The notes: generated by a model from the letters alone, not told the origin. A stretch of 64,000 nucleotides of DNA from Chrysoporthe austroafricana (GCA_001051155.2 JYIP02000007.1:4032342-4096341); one strand, 5' to 3'; positions 1 to 9,353 are shown, counted from the stretch's first letter. Made by a program: numbers and translations.

Positions 1-146
1 CGCCAGCTCGCGGGAGAACGCCATATGGATCCGGTGCTTTGCGCGGTTGTACTCGGCGCGTGTCAGGGGGACGACTGCTCTTGTCTCGTCCTGGCCGCTG
101 CTGCTGCTTCCTGGCGGCGAGGTGGGCGGGGTGGCTGCTGACGGCA
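1..146 (-). CDS. Coiled-coil family protein, copy A (5' part only)
   Basis: Seen: from the ATG at 146 the minus strand is open to the window edge (48 codons). It has the family start MPSA, a Ser/Pro-rich leader, the core PLTRAEYNRAKHRIHMAF and then SRELA, where the coiled coil begins in the sister copies. The start is chosen because copies B-E begin with the same ATGCC just after a CATATAC-type stretch. The coiled-coil part lies outside the window. Inference: same family as the genes at 7,137, 8,599, 10,193 and 11,570. The molecular function is unknown; a coiled coil suggests self-association or partner binding. Confidence 0.55.
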
Positions 147-410
147 TTGTATATGTGTGTTTGTTTGTTTGTTTGTTTTGTAGTAGTAGTAGTGGTAATG
201 GTAGAAAGCGAGAGGACGAAGGATTAAGAAAGGGGGAGGATGAAGGAGAAAGGGAGAGGACGGAGAAAAGGAGTGAAAAGGAAGGGTTAATCAGGGCGGG
301 TGGGTAGCTTAAAGTGGTGACGCATGACAATACTGGCGGCTCCGTAGCGTAAAGTGGTGACGGCACGACAATACTCAGCCCCGGCCCGCTAACCACAATC
401 CCTTTGCCCT
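147..410 (-). promoter_or_regulatory. Upstream region of copy A with duplicated box
   Basis: No gene seen. The region contains a TG-rich run near 150-180, a GA-rich stretch at 205-295, and two near-identical about 31 bp direct repeats (304-334 and 344-375). Each repeat carries AAAGTGGTGACG, which reads CGTCACCACTTT in the gene direction. The sequence around 405-440 (in gene direction CCTAGAGCAGCGACGGCG) recurs upstream of copy E at 11,280 and near 9,262, so this flank was duplicated together with the gene. Confidence 0.5.
311..323 (-). promoter_or_regulatory. GCRTCACCACTT box of copy A (first; second at 351-363)
   Basis: In gene direction this reads GCGTCACCACTTT, 165 bp upstream of the copy A ATG, with a second version about 205 bp upstream. 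The same box occurs once or twice upstream of all the other copies at similar distance. The role as a binding site is inferred from conservation only. Confidence 0.45.
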
Positions 411-644
411 ATGGCAGCGCCGTCGCTGCTCTAGGCCGCCCTGCAGATCAACCATGCCGACCGCGTCCTAGCGGCCAGCCCGGCCCTAGCCCCAGCGCCG
501 CCGCAAGCGTCGCCGACGTACTCGCGCGACCTTAGCGGCACGGCGGAGCGCGACGCAGAGGACCGGCGCCGGCAGTAGGCCTGGCAGCATCCCAAGGCCG
601 GCGGCGGGTGGGCGTCCAAGTCGCTGCTCTTCGTTATCGCATGA
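411..644 (+). pseudogene. Short gene remnant with two in-frame TAG codons
   Basis: Reading from the ATG at 411 gives MAAPSLL, a TAG, then a protein-like stretch (AALQINHADRVLAASPALAP and on to ERDAEDRRRQ), a second TAG, and AWQHPKAGGGWASKSLLFVIA before TGA at 642. Both TAG codons could come from CAG by one C-to-T change, as in the neighbouring ligase and 1,118-2,753 remnants. The family is not recognised. It could also be chance coding potential in GC-rich DNA, so confidence is low. Confidence 0.3.
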
Positions 645-1117
645 CGGCTTTTTTTTTTTTTTAAGGGGGGGTCTTTGGCGTCATGGACGAGGCGAAGGAC
701 CAACCAGTAAGACCGCCGCCGCCGCAGCCACAAATAAATTCAGAACTGGTAATTTCGAGGCAATTGCGCCATAGAGGTCGGCCACGGCGAAACACTAGCT
801 ATTATTGGGGAAATTTACCAGACAACACTAGCGCGATGGAATATCAGATGAATCCCCCATAACATAACCATCACCTTCACCGCGCAGCCTACCAGTCTTC
901 ACCACCAGCCATCACTCTTGAAGTGATTGTCTCCCCTTGCCGCCTGTCAAGCTGTTACCATACCTCTTGCCATACCTTGTCTCTGTTAATGGTAAATTCA
1001 CTACCAATTGACAATTGACTAACTACTTCACCACCCCTACCACCAGACTGAGCGGTCGGCACTTCCACTTGCGGTTCTCAGGACCCGCCTGGAGCACCCA
1101 AGTCGGTTACCATCCAT
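645..1117. other. Non-coding stretch
   Basis: Begins with a poly-T run at 649-662, then mixed sequence without a usable ORF. An intron-like segment is present at about 990-1,046: GTAAAT, then TGACTAAC, then CACCAG. It could belong to a 5' exon of the following pseudogene, but no convincing exon joins to it. Confidence 0.35.
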
Positions 1118-2753
1118 ATGCCTGGGCGAGCCAAGGAAACTGATAATCGACGGTACGTACAAATGAAAATGCCTGACTTTTACGCAATCCCCTACCCAAC
1201 GCCTCAGGAGCTTCCAGGCAGGGAATGTAGCCTATACTAAGGCCTTCCGCGATATGTTGATTGAAGGAAGGTATACCGACCCAGTGGACTGTGAAATGGA
1301 ATTCAATATATACGAACCCCAGTCCGAACTCGAGACGACCGACATTGGCCGCCCGCTTATTATGGAAGAAGCCAAAGAGCTTATCGCTAAATACCCCGTC
1401 CTTTCGTAGGTGGAACGCCCAAGTCCCGTATATGAAGGATGGGAGCTGCATCCTGATACTTTTATAGCATTTGAGGAAGGAGGTGATGGGAATTCTGAGC
1501 TGACTAGTGGTGAAAGCAGTAGAGATTCAGACGTGGAAGATCTGAATTCCCCGTACATTCACGGTCCTGCTCCTGCTCCAGCGCCTCGAACCCCATCAAC
1601 TACCAAAAGGGTCCTTTTCGCCAGCATGGCGCCCAAGACAGAAGAAAAACCGCGCGATCAATACGGGCGATACACCAGTGCCCGTCATCCCTCCGCCAAT
1701 ACCACCGTCAAGCTCACGTCGGTTGAGCTAGAGGCCATCCGCCACGCCGCCAACATGGCGGAAGTCGTGATGCAACACGGGTGTGAGGACGGTGGTGATA
1801 CCCTCCAGGCTTGGCAAAAGACCGCCAAGTCAATTCGGCCGGTTCTGGCACGCCTGGGAGCCCTGCAGGACACCACGCCCAAGAACAGCGAGCTTAGTCC
1901 TTCGGCCATGATGGCCAAAAATTTCACGACTGCCAGCAAACGTGCTCGTATGGACCTCGACGACGATGACGACTCCGCCGAGATCGTACGGAATCCACGA
2001 AGCATGGCCAACCCCTTCGGGGCGACACCTGGGAAGGTCGCCCAGACTCCCTCACGCACCATGCTGCCGCGCTTAGCGGTATCCACCAAAATGACGGACG
2101 CCCCCGTGAGTTACCAGGAACAGGCCATGTTTTTTAAGCAGCTGGCCAAATACACGGGCACTTACGATGTTGCGGGCGGTCAGCCCGAAATCTTTTGGAC
2201 GGGGACTGGCGACCAGAACCGGCCTCCCCGTGCCGAATTCACTAGGACTGTCCGCGGAATTGCCATGCAATTCGTCGCCGTAATCGACGTCAATACGCTG
2301 GCGTACTTTTTCCCGGTTGACGTCGGAGTCTGGCTACACACGTACCTGAAGGACCTCGCCGGCCTGGACAAAGGCAACATGACACACCTCTGCGGGCTAC
2401 ATTTTATCATGACTAACATCTTCGGCACTGGGGTCGACTTCAAGGCCGTACAGGCCTTGCGTAAGGCGGACCAGTCGGGCCAAGTCGACATCGAGGCCAC
2501 CTTTGAGTGGTGGTTCGGCAAAATGAAGGACGTCCTCGAGCCGGAGATGATCTAGACCCTTCGTCGGCGCCTACTCGCCATCGCCAAGCACATCCACTCC
2601 AAAGGGGTGATCAAGGCGTTTTTGTTAACGCCCGATGATCATCTGCACCTATCCAGCTTCGTTACCGACGACGAGGTCAGCGCTATGTTCGGAGAGCCCC
2701 TGGAGGTGGTAGATGCCGGACTTTACGATCGCGATGTCGTTATCATGGACTAA
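1118..2753 (+). pseudogene. Unrecognised gene remnant with frameshift and nonsense codons
   Basis: Seen: the ATG at 1,118 opens MPGRAKETDNRRYVQMKMPDF and continues to about 1,220, where a frameshift leads into NVAYTKAFRDMLIEGRYTDP. That frame meets TAG at 1,407, continues at once as VERPSPVYEGW for 381 codons, meets TAG at 2,553, and then stays open for 65 more codons (TLRRRLLAIAKHIHSKG...) to TAA at 2,751. An acidic DLDDDDDS tract follows a KRAR basic motif around 1,935-1,980. No ATG opens the long frame (the codon after the first stop is GTG), which supports decay rather than a short real gene. No known domain is recognised; a gag-like or accessory protein origin is possible but unproven. 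Both TAGs are one C-to-T step from CAG. Confidence 0.55.
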
Positions 2754-3640
2754 AAGGGGCCGCCGCCCAGCACCCTCATTTCACCCTTATTAGGGGAATG
2801 GGGCCCGCCCCCTCAATGATTTATGGCATAACCACTTCCTGTGAACCTGCTGGTAGTCATTACTGCGCCCTGGATACCGGCTCTTCACCCGCCTAGTCGG
2901 CGCGGCCGTTGGGAGCATATTTACCGGCCAAATACAAGCTTCCGCTAGGAAAGGATATATCGTCCGCCCGAAAACCATTATAGTGGAGAGATTACCGTAG
3001 GGGAAACCGATAGGGAATTTGGCAGGAGTCATTTGTACAACACGAGGAAAACGCGGCCATATTATAGAGAGGAAATGGCCGGGAGTAACGGCCAAGCTTA
3101 GCTGGCTGGTGGTCGGTATCTTCAATTTGTTGGACCAGTACCAGTTCTTTTCCCAGGTAGACCGCCCGCTGAGGGCAAATACAGTTCGATTGTACCATTC
3201 CGATAGAAGAGTTTGGACCAACGCGGTTCCGGCCTGCGAATAATAACAGCACAAAGGGTCTTGCGCCCTTGCTACCCCCGGCAATAGCTTCAGATAGATC
3301 GTGCCATGCCTCTCCGGGTGGTTGCAANCCGGCCTGCGAATAATAACAGCACAAAGGGTCTTGCGCCCTTGCTACCCCCGGCAATAGGAAGTCTATCTAG
3401 CACGGTACGGAGAGGCCCACCAACGTTCGGCATGTCGGGGCATAACGTCCACACCACCGCAAGCCTGCCTAGCAGCCCCACCAAACCCATGCGGGCGCGC
3501 AGCGAGGGCGAGGGCGCGGGCGCGGGCGGCAGGCAAAAGGCACAGAGCGCATTTTTCGTACCAAGCACTACTGCTGCCATAGAAGGCATTTTTCTATAAT
3601 ATACGAGATCCGTGGAAAGCGAGCTGTGCAAGCCGTGCGA
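2754..3640. other. Degenerate sequence with assembly anomaly
   Basis: Several frames on both strands are partly open, but none is convincingly a gene. It may be a decayed 3' continuation of the preceding remnant. It contains a 59 bp perfect direct repeat (3,229-3,287 and 3,329-3,387), an N at 3,328, and a 40 base non-reversed complement pair (3,288-3,327 and 3,388-3,427) described among the findings. Confidence 0.5.
3229..3387. repeat. 59 bp direct repeat around an N
   Basis: Positions 3,229-3,287 and 3,329-3,387 are identical and exactly 100 bases apart, with the only N of this region (3,328) between them. This is the pattern expected when two contig ends that overlap are joined without merging. 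Confidence 0.8.
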
Positions 3641-4094
3641 GACGACCTCCAGCAGGATTGTAGTCCCAATGCCTGTTTTTCTTTAGTTTAGGACAAGTTA
3701 CGTTCATGCATAATCTCAGTAATAGTCAGCTCCAGATGATTGATAAACTACCGAACTGCATGCTTAAGAATTCGGCCCATGGGCATGTTCCAGGGGCACA
3801 GAGCCCGAACCCCACGAGGTTTCTGTTCGCAGTCGCGCATTGCTTGTGCCGCTACGTAGCTGACCCATTGCAGGATAGTGTCCTGCTACCTATAGTCTTC
3901 GGTGCCTGAATGCTCCTATACTTGCCAAACAGGGACCAAACACGCGTGCGCCGGACAAACTCGCGTCCGGCGGATCACGTGGCGGCCTACCAGGACTGGC
4001 CTTATATAAAGACGTCTCAGACCCGTCGTCTCTCTTCCCCCACTCTCCTTCTTCTCTTTCCAGACGATATCCATGGCATCTGGTATGATTCAAC
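3641..4094 (+). promoter_or_regulatory. Upstream region of the ligase pseudogene, with TATA box
   Basis: No gene seen. A TATATAAA box at 4,003-4,010 is followed by a C/T-rich leader (4,020-4,065) and the ATG at 4,095, an arrangement typical of a fungal core promoter. An earlier ATG at 4,072 is out of frame with the ligase reading frame. The promoter is better preserved than the gene it served. Confidence 0.5.
4003..4010 (+). promoter_or_regulatory. TATA box of the ligase pseudogene
   Basis: TATATAAA lies 85 bp before the ATG at 4,095 and is followed by a pyrimidine-rich leader. Confidence 0.5.
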
Positions 4095-6738
4095 ATGCCC
4101 TTTCCATTCACATATGTGTGCGACCTTCTGCAGCGCCTCGATGACAATCGAGCCAAACCACCCGAGTTCCAGGGGCAGCTGATTCGCGATTGGTTCGCCG
4201 AGCATCAAATCCTGCGCGATGAACCGGAATTCGACCTTGCTGCCCTTCTATCGGCCTTGCTCCCTGAGAAGCGGACCGATCGCGTGTACAGCATCCGGGA
4301 AAAGAAACTGGTGGACATAGTGGCCACGGCTCAGGGGATTGGGCCATTACGGAGGCCCGTGCTGGAACGGTAGAATACCCCAGGATCAGGTGTTGATCTG
4401 GGAGACTGCGTCGAGACCCTTCTCAAAGCTGCTGTATGTATCGGCTCCTCCCTGCGCTGCCCTGCCACATCGACAGCCAAACGCCCGTATTCCCGTAGAG
4501 AAGGGCGTTACCATTGAGAAGCTCGATGCTGTAGTCGAAGTGATCGCTTCCCGGGTCCGCTTCAGCTCGCCCTCGGTTCGGGGCCTTAATTCGTCGTCTG
4601 CTAAGCCCGTCGCCCGCCCTCCCACTCTTCAAGAAGCGCTGCGTCCGCTTGAGGACATGTACAGGATGGCCACGGCAAGGGACGCCAAGTGGCTTACAAG
4701 ACTATTTCTTAAATACTATGAGCCCGTTATGGTTCATCATGCCATCGTGTATGAAGCCTTCCACCCGCTTCTGCCGTTCGTTATGAATGCCTACGACCAT
4801 TTCGCCCTGGCTGGAGCGATTCTACAGCGGCTCAATCGCGAGTGCCCAGTGTCGCAGAGCCGCGTGGGTGATCAGGCTGTTATGCGCGATGCACTCAGGC
4901 GACACTTGGTGCCCGTGCTGGGAGTCAAGGTCGGGCGTCAGTCCTGGCTCCAGGGGCGGAGCATTAAGCACTGCCTGAACATGGGCCACGGCCTAATGAG
5001 CTGTGAGGAGAAGCTTGACGGCCAGTACTGCCAGATTCACATCGACCTAAGCAAAGGGCGTAACTGCATCCAGATCTTTTCCAAATCCGGCAAAGATAGC
5101 ACCCAAGACCGAAAGGCTTTGCACAAGTATGCCGGTGTCCCTGCCCTGCTGCTGGCACCCTCGATACTAACCTCTCGTTAGCTCTATCCGCGAGTCCCTG
5201 TAGGTAGGGAAACCCTCGTGTCCTCTCACCAAGGGCTGTATTCTCGAAGGGGAGTTGGTTGTCTATAGTGACAAGGTCTGAGCCCCTTTATCCCGCCGCC
5301 AGCCTATAGCTAAATTGAGATAGGACGAACGCATCCTTGATTTCTACAAGATCAGGAAATCATGTTTCGCGCTCTGGCACGTTCATCGGCACCCGCGCTG
5401 ACTCTCGGTACATAGTTTCCCCTTGATTTCTGGGAAGGTCCAAGAGCTGACGATCGGTAGACGAGACCCTAGAGAGCATCTCATGATTGTTTATTATGAT
5501 ATTCTGTACGCTTTTCCATTCACCTTGAAAGGGGGCACCGGCCCTCTGCTTCGGCGTGTGGCGCAGGCTAACAATGGCTACTTTTAGGATGGTCGATAAC
5601 ACCTCACTCCTCGGCGTTCGGCATTCTGAGCGGTTCGAGCGCCTTCAACGGCTGGTTACATGCATCAAGGGACGCTCCGCCTTGGTTGATCGATAGGTTA
5701 TTAACTTCGATAAACCATCAGCATTTACACGCTTACGGGAGGTATTTGCGATATGCATCCAAGATCGGCAAGAGGGCCTTGTATTAAAGGCTGACGACCC
5801 CTATTTCGACTTTGGTGCTGGTAGACAACGTTACGGCTCCAGTGCAATTAAGCTGAAGAAGTAATATGTCGGAAAATTCGGAGAGGTAGGGGACTTTGCC
5901 GTGGTAGGAGCTCGTTATGAGGCCGCCAAAGCCAAGAGCTATAACATTCCTGGCCTCAAGTGGACCCATTTCTACATTGGCTGTCTCAAGAACGCAGAAG
6001 CAGTCAAGAGATGGAAAATGAAGCCCGAGTTCATTGTTACAAACGTCGTGGAGCTTAATGCCACCCAGCTAAACACACTTCGAAGGTATTGCAACCCCGA
6101 GGCTGAATTAGCCGATTCGGGGACCATCTCGACGGACTTCGACTACATCCCCGGCATCGATGGCGGCAAGCGCCCGTCGGTTATATTCACAGATCCTCCA
6201 ATTTTCGATATCAGGAGCTTCTCGTTCGACAAGGCGGGTGATACGGGTTTTTGGAGCCCCAGATTTGCGCAGGTCAACCAAATTCAGCTCGACAGAGATT
6301 ATGGTGACGTGCTGTCTTTCGAAGAGCTCCAAGAGAAGGCTATCGCCGAAAAAGAGCAGCCTCCGCCGGAGGATGACGAAGGAATCGCCCAATGGATAGC
6401 GGCTTTAAAGGGCAAAGGTGACCAAGACGACGACGACTACGACGACTGCGACGACGCTACAAGCCAGGCGACCACGTCTCGCTCATCAACGCCTTCATAT
6501 CCCTCTGACTCGGACGAACCCGACGGGGGCCCCTTGCATCCCACCGCAAACCAGCCTACTCACGCCTCGCAGAACCCAAGGGAAAGCCCATTAGGCAGTT
6601 CTTAGCATGATGCGCTAGGAACCTCTTAGGACAGCACGGCTCTCTTCAAACGGAAGAGGCCGTAGGATCCGTCCGCGTCGCCGTTTCTGATACGGAAGCT
6701 TCCTAGATATTCTCTGGACGAGGAGCGGCCCGACGACA

Positions 6739-6781
6739 GAGACGCGTGCGACAGCGATCCACCAGGGCCTCTTGACGAGGT
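6739..6781 (+). repeat. Left 43 bp copy of ligase sequence flanking the copy B unit
   Basis: Starts GAGACGCGTGCGACAGCGAT and ends TTGACGAGGT. It matches 8,092-8,134 at 41 of 43 positions, and the two differences are CC versus TT. In both places it is in the ligase reading frame (DACDSD.PGPLDEV). Confidence 0.85.
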
Positions 6782-7017
6782 TATTGGTTCTGGTAGTAAT
6801 AGGGAAGAGGACAGAAGACGAGAGAATATTATCGGCTAGCCAGCAGAAGACTGAGAACGAGCAGAAGGATATATATCTATATATATATATATATGGCTTA
6901 GCAGGCTTAGGAAGCCAGACCGGCCAGGAATGCTCAAGAAGGAATAGAAGTAAGGGCAAAGTGAAAAGCAGAAATAGAAATAGAAATAATAACAGAAAAA
7001 AAGTCCCCTTTAAGGGC

Positions 7018-7027
7018 ATTTATTATT
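7018..7027 (-). terminator. Poly(A) signal-like AATAATAAAT, copy B
   Basis: On the minus strand this reads AATAATAAAT, about 110 bp after the copy B stop. The same ten bases follow copies D and E at comparable positions, so it is likely part of the duplicated 3' flank and may act as a cleavage or polyadenylation signal. Confidence 0.4.
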
Positions 7028-7080
7028 AAGATCTGGTATAGATAGCATATCTCGGGGTCGATAATATTCCTGCTTCCTTG

Positions 7081-7136
7081 CCCGCCCGCCCGCCCGCCCG
7101 CCTGCCTGCCTGCTTGCTTGCTTGCTTGCTACCCCC
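7081..7136. repeat. Tetranucleotide microsatellite next to the copy B stop
   Basis: CCCG, CCTG and CTTG repeats run directly up to the stop codon. In gene direction this is GCAA, GCAG and GCGG. The same kind of array begins directly after the stop of copy D (10,895-10,935), so it is a homologous feature that has varied in length. Confidence 0.7.
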
Positions 7137-7802
7137 CTACCCTACCTGCTCGCGTAGCTCGTGCTCGCGGTCTAGTATCTGGTGGGCTCCCACCTGGGTA
7201 TGCAAGCGCGCCAGCTCGCGCTGCTGGTCTGTCGATGTGTCGCGCAAGCCGGTCAGCTCGTCGCGCAGCTGCGCCAGCTCGCGCTGCTGCTCGGCCAGCT
7301 GCCTCTCGAGCGCGGCGACGCGCCCGCCCGACGCGCCCCCCGCCCCCCCCTCTGCTGCCGATGCCAAGGAGGAAGATGATGATATTTTCCGGTTCAGGTC
7401 GGCTATCTGGCGTCTCAGGGCAGTAACGTGCCCGCCCGCCGCCGATGCCGCCCTTTCTGCTGTAATCGCCGACGCTGCCCATGCCTGGCGCAGGTCGGCC
7501 AGCTGCCTCTCGAGGGCGGTAACGCGCCCGCCGCCCGACGCCCCTCCTGCTGTCGATGCCGGTACCGATGACGAGAATGATGTCCCGCGCAGGTCGGCCA
7601 TCTCCCAGTGGAGGGCCTCGATGCGCTCGCCGGCCGTATTAGCCCAGCGGCGGTGGGCGAGGTCGTTCTCGCGGATGCGCGCCAGCTCGCACCATAAGGC
7701 TATATCGATGCGGCGGCGGGCGCCGGCATAGCCGTCTCTATCGCCGTCGGAACTGCTGCTGCTGCTGCTGTCTCTGCTGCTGTCTCTAATGAATGAAGGC
7801 AT
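7137..7802 (-). CDS. Coiled-coil family protein, copy B
   Basis: The 221-residue frame from the ATG at 7,802 starts MPSFIRDSSRD, followed by a Ser/Asp-rich leader, the core YAGARRRIDIALWCELARIREND, and then heptad-like repeats to the end (GGRVAALERQLAEQQRELAQ, LRDELTGLRDT). An ATG at 8,060 would extend the frame by 86 codons, but that part is homologous to the non-coding upstream DNA of copies D and E, so the inner ATG in the shared CGCAATATGCC context is preferred. There are no stops or frameshifts, although the surrounding ligase gene is ruined. It probably forms a parallel coiled coil. The family and function are not recognised. The antisense strand is also open, a by-product of GC-rich codons. 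Confidence 0.6.
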   Translation of the reverse strand: MPSFIRDSSRDSSSSSSSDGDRDGYAGARRRIDIALWCELARIRENDLAHRRWANTAGERIEALHWEMADLRGTSFSSSVPASTAGGASGGGRVTALERQLADLRQAWAASAITAERAASAAGGHVTALRRQIADLNRKISSSSSLASAAEGGAGGASGGRVAALERQLAEQQRELAQLRDELTGLRDTSTDQQRELARLHTQVGAHQILDREHELREQVG

Positions 7803-7944
7803 ATTGCGTATGTATATATGTGTATGCGGGTCGGCGAGAGAAAGCAATGAAAGCAATCCCGGTATATGTGGTAGTAGTGGTGGGTGGGTAATGGAAAAAG
7901 AGGACGGAGGAAAAAGAGGACGGAGGGAAAAGATATAGGTTATG

Positions 7945-7955
7945 AGTGGTGACGC
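7945..7955 (-). promoter_or_regulatory. GCRTCACCACTT box of copy B
   Basis: Reads GCGTCACCACT in gene direction, 143 bp upstream of the ATG at 7,802. Confidence 0.45.
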
Positions 7956-8091
7956 GGTTGGCGCGGCGCTTGTGCGCGCTATGGCAGGCCGGAAGCGGGC
8001 CCTTTTGCTCGCTGCGCTAGAATGCGACGGCCCCGTTCTTCTAAACGGGGGATCTATCATGTGAATGCATGTGATTGAAGTATGACGACTT

Positions 8092-8134
8092 GAGACGCGT
8101 GCGACAGCGATTTACCAGGGCCTCTTGACGAGGT
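8092..8134 (+). repeat. Right 43 bp copy of ligase sequence flanking the copy B unit
   Basis: Partner of 6,739-6,781. After it the ligase frame continues (VVPDSLP, then after a one-base shift EIIEVVAESPCGKPVSTTAA to TAA at 8,257), so this side carries the true 3' end of the ligase gene. Confidence 0.85.
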
Positions 8135-8259
8135 CGTCCCCGACTCACTACCCAGAAATCATTGAGGTTGTCGCCGAATCACCGTGTGGAAAACCTGTGA
8201 GCACTACAGCCGCGCCTGGGAGGCCCGATGTGGGGGCGGCAGCGGCAGCGACAGTTTAA

Positions 8260-8598
8260 GTATGAGCGTAATATACAATCGTGATATACGAGCATGAGAA
8301 TGTCTGTTGCCTGTATCGTATACGCTACGTTTTCTTGGTTGGTAATTGCATGTTATTGGAGTATCGAGTGGCAGTCAGGCCAATCTATTCGCGCCTTCGG
8401 TATTTCGGATGTCAACGTGCCATGCAGTGGCGTCAATGGAGTCAATGCGCATCCAGCATACCAGAGCTCCCTTTCGCTCCCTTCCCCCTCGGGCTTTCCC
8501 CCCTTCGCACCTTTCGCACAGCTCTTACAGCTCTTGCCCGCTCCATTCTCGAACGGACTTCTCTCCCTTTCCATGCCATATTATGACAATACCATCCT
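8260..8598. other. Intergenic region between the ligase end and copy C
   Basis: No gene seen. C-rich sequence (8,460-8,580) with short runs of CAGCTCTTACAGCTCTTG type. Copy C is transcribed toward it, so it should hold the copy C 3' end, but the AATAATAAAT signal of the other copies is not present. Confidence 0.4.
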
Positions 8599-9003
8599 TT
8601 ATTCTTCTTGCGTAATACCCAGCGCGCGGCATAGCGCAGCCACCTCGCCGCGCAGCTCTGCCAGCTCGCGGCGCTGCATGCTGCGCAAGGCGGCTACCTC
8701 GCCGCGCAGGGCGGCCACCTCGCTGCGCAGCCGGGGCAGCTCGCCGCGCAGGGCGGCCACCCTCTCGAGGGTGCGGGCGATAGACCATAGCGCCATATCG
8801 GTCCGGCGCCGTGGGCCCCATGTTAGGGGGGGTAGCGGCGGCGGCGCGCGGTCATCGTAGCCGGCGCATGTTAAGGGGGGCGGCGGCGGCGGCGGCGGTA
8901 TCGTTGTTATCGTTTCGATTCCGTCGCTGCCGGTGCTGCTGGTGCTGCCGGTGCTGCTGCTGCTTCTGCTCAGCGGCGGGGTTGGCTGGGCGGCCGAAGG
9001 CAT
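8599..9003 (-). CDS. Coiled-coil family protein, copy C (short, diverged)
   Basis: 134 residues from the ATG at 9,003. It begins MPSAAQPTPPLSRSSSSTGS, then has a poly-Pro run, then WGPRRRTDMALWSIAR (the ALW core), and ends in short repeats LRGELPRLRSEVAALRGEVA spaced by seven residues. The poly-Pro segment replaces the acidic leader of D, and the coiled coil is about half as long as in B or D. The GCG/GCC-rich sequence of the repeats suggests expansion and contraction by slippage. No stop interrupts it. The longer frame from 9,156 is rejected because it runs into upstream DNA. Function unknown. Confidence 0.5.
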   Translation of the reverse strand: MPSAAQPTPPLSRSSSSTGSTSSTGSDGIETITTIPPPPPPPPLTCAGYDDRAPPPLPPLTWGPRRRTDMALWSIARTLERVAALRGELPRLRSEVAALRGEVAALRSMQRRELAELRGEVAALCRALGITQEE

Positions 9004-9170
9004 ATCGTATATGTGTACCGGTTGGCGAGAAGGGTGGTGATAAAAGCAGCCAGTGAGTAGTGGCGGTAGTAGTAGTAATGGGAAGGAGGACGGGTGGAAA
9101 AGAGGATGACCAGGTAGAAAAGAGGATGGATCAAGCGGTCTCTCCCTCCTTACCAAATATCATTCTGTAC

Positions 9171-9179
9171 AAGTGGTGA
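9171..9179 (-). promoter_or_regulatory. GCRTCACCACTT box of copy C (partial)
   Basis: Reads TCACCACTT in gene direction with GCGTCA nearby, 168 bp upstream of the ATG at 9,003. Weaker than in A, B and D. Confidence 0.3.
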
Positions 9180-9200
9180 GTAATGACGCAGACGCAGCTG

Positions 9201-9353
9201 GCTATATCGTCGTCATATGCATTGGATTTCCGAAGACGGGGCCGCGCACGGGGCCGGCGCGGCCTAGAGCAGCGACGGCGCCGTGCCCATACAGCTTACC
9301 ATCGTCACATGCATCGGGTTTCCGAAGACGGGACCGCGCACAGGGCCGGCGCG
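9201..9353. repeat. Duplicated 5'-flank fragment
   Basis: Two related stretches, about 9,211-9,262 and 9,302-9,353, share CATGCATYGGRTTTCCGAAG and GGGCCGGCGCG. They resemble the sequence upstream of copy D at 9,860-9,930 and lie in the same orientation, so they may be the 5' remnant of a further lost copy. Confidence 0.4.

Larger units (their letters stand above)
6782..8091 (-). mobile_element. 1.3 kb duplicated unit carrying coiled-coil gene copy B
   Basis: Seen: 1,310 bp lie between the two 43 bp ligase repeats. The unit contains promoter-type sequence (about 7,803-8,091), the copy B ORF, and a 3' flank (6,782-7,136) with microsatellites. The 3' flank matches that of copy E (reverse complement: ATATATCCTTYTGCTCGTT), and the 5' flank matches that of copy D (TCAATCACATGCATTCACAT). 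Inference: the whole unit was inserted into the ligase gene. No transposase, terminal repeat or poly-A tail of its own is visible, so the mechanism is unknown and a repair-associated duplication is as likely as transposition. Confidence 0.5.
4095..8259 (+). pseudogene. ATP-dependent DNA ligase pseudogene (LIG4-like), split by copy B
   Basis: Known role of the family: nick sealing through a lysine-AMP intermediate. Seen in order: an N-terminal helical domain from MPFPFTYVCDLLQRLDD; a linker region with WLTRLFLKYYEPV; motif I EEKLDGQY (lysine codon 5,011); an ILEGELVVYSD motif near 5,240; IRKHVSRSGTFIGTR near 5,350; LMIVYYDIL near 5,480; motif IV EGLVLK near 5,780; AIKLKK; the OB-fold entry GEVGDFAVVGARY (5,880); FWSPRF (6,249) for motif VI; and an acidic, Ser-rich tail. 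Breaks: TAG 4,371 (from TGG), a frameshift near 4,440, TAG 5,201, TGA 5,279, TAG 5,694, TAA 5,862, and TAGs at 6,603, 6,627 and 6,663, plus small indels. Most stops are one C-to-T or G-to-A step from CAG, CAA or TGG. The frame reaches DACDSDPPGPLDEV at 6,781, is interrupted by 1.3 kb carrying copy B, and resumes at 8,092 to a terminal stop at 8,257 after one more frameshift. Confidence 0.75.

Noticed and set aside
4072..4094. ATG at 4,072 as ligase start
   Set aside because: Out of frame with the ligase N-terminal domain, which begins at the ATG at 4,095.
7078..7731. 217-codon plus-strand ORF opposite copy B
   Set aside because: Antisense translation of the GC-rich coiled-coil repeats. Copy B is preferred because its frame is conserved in A, C, D and E.
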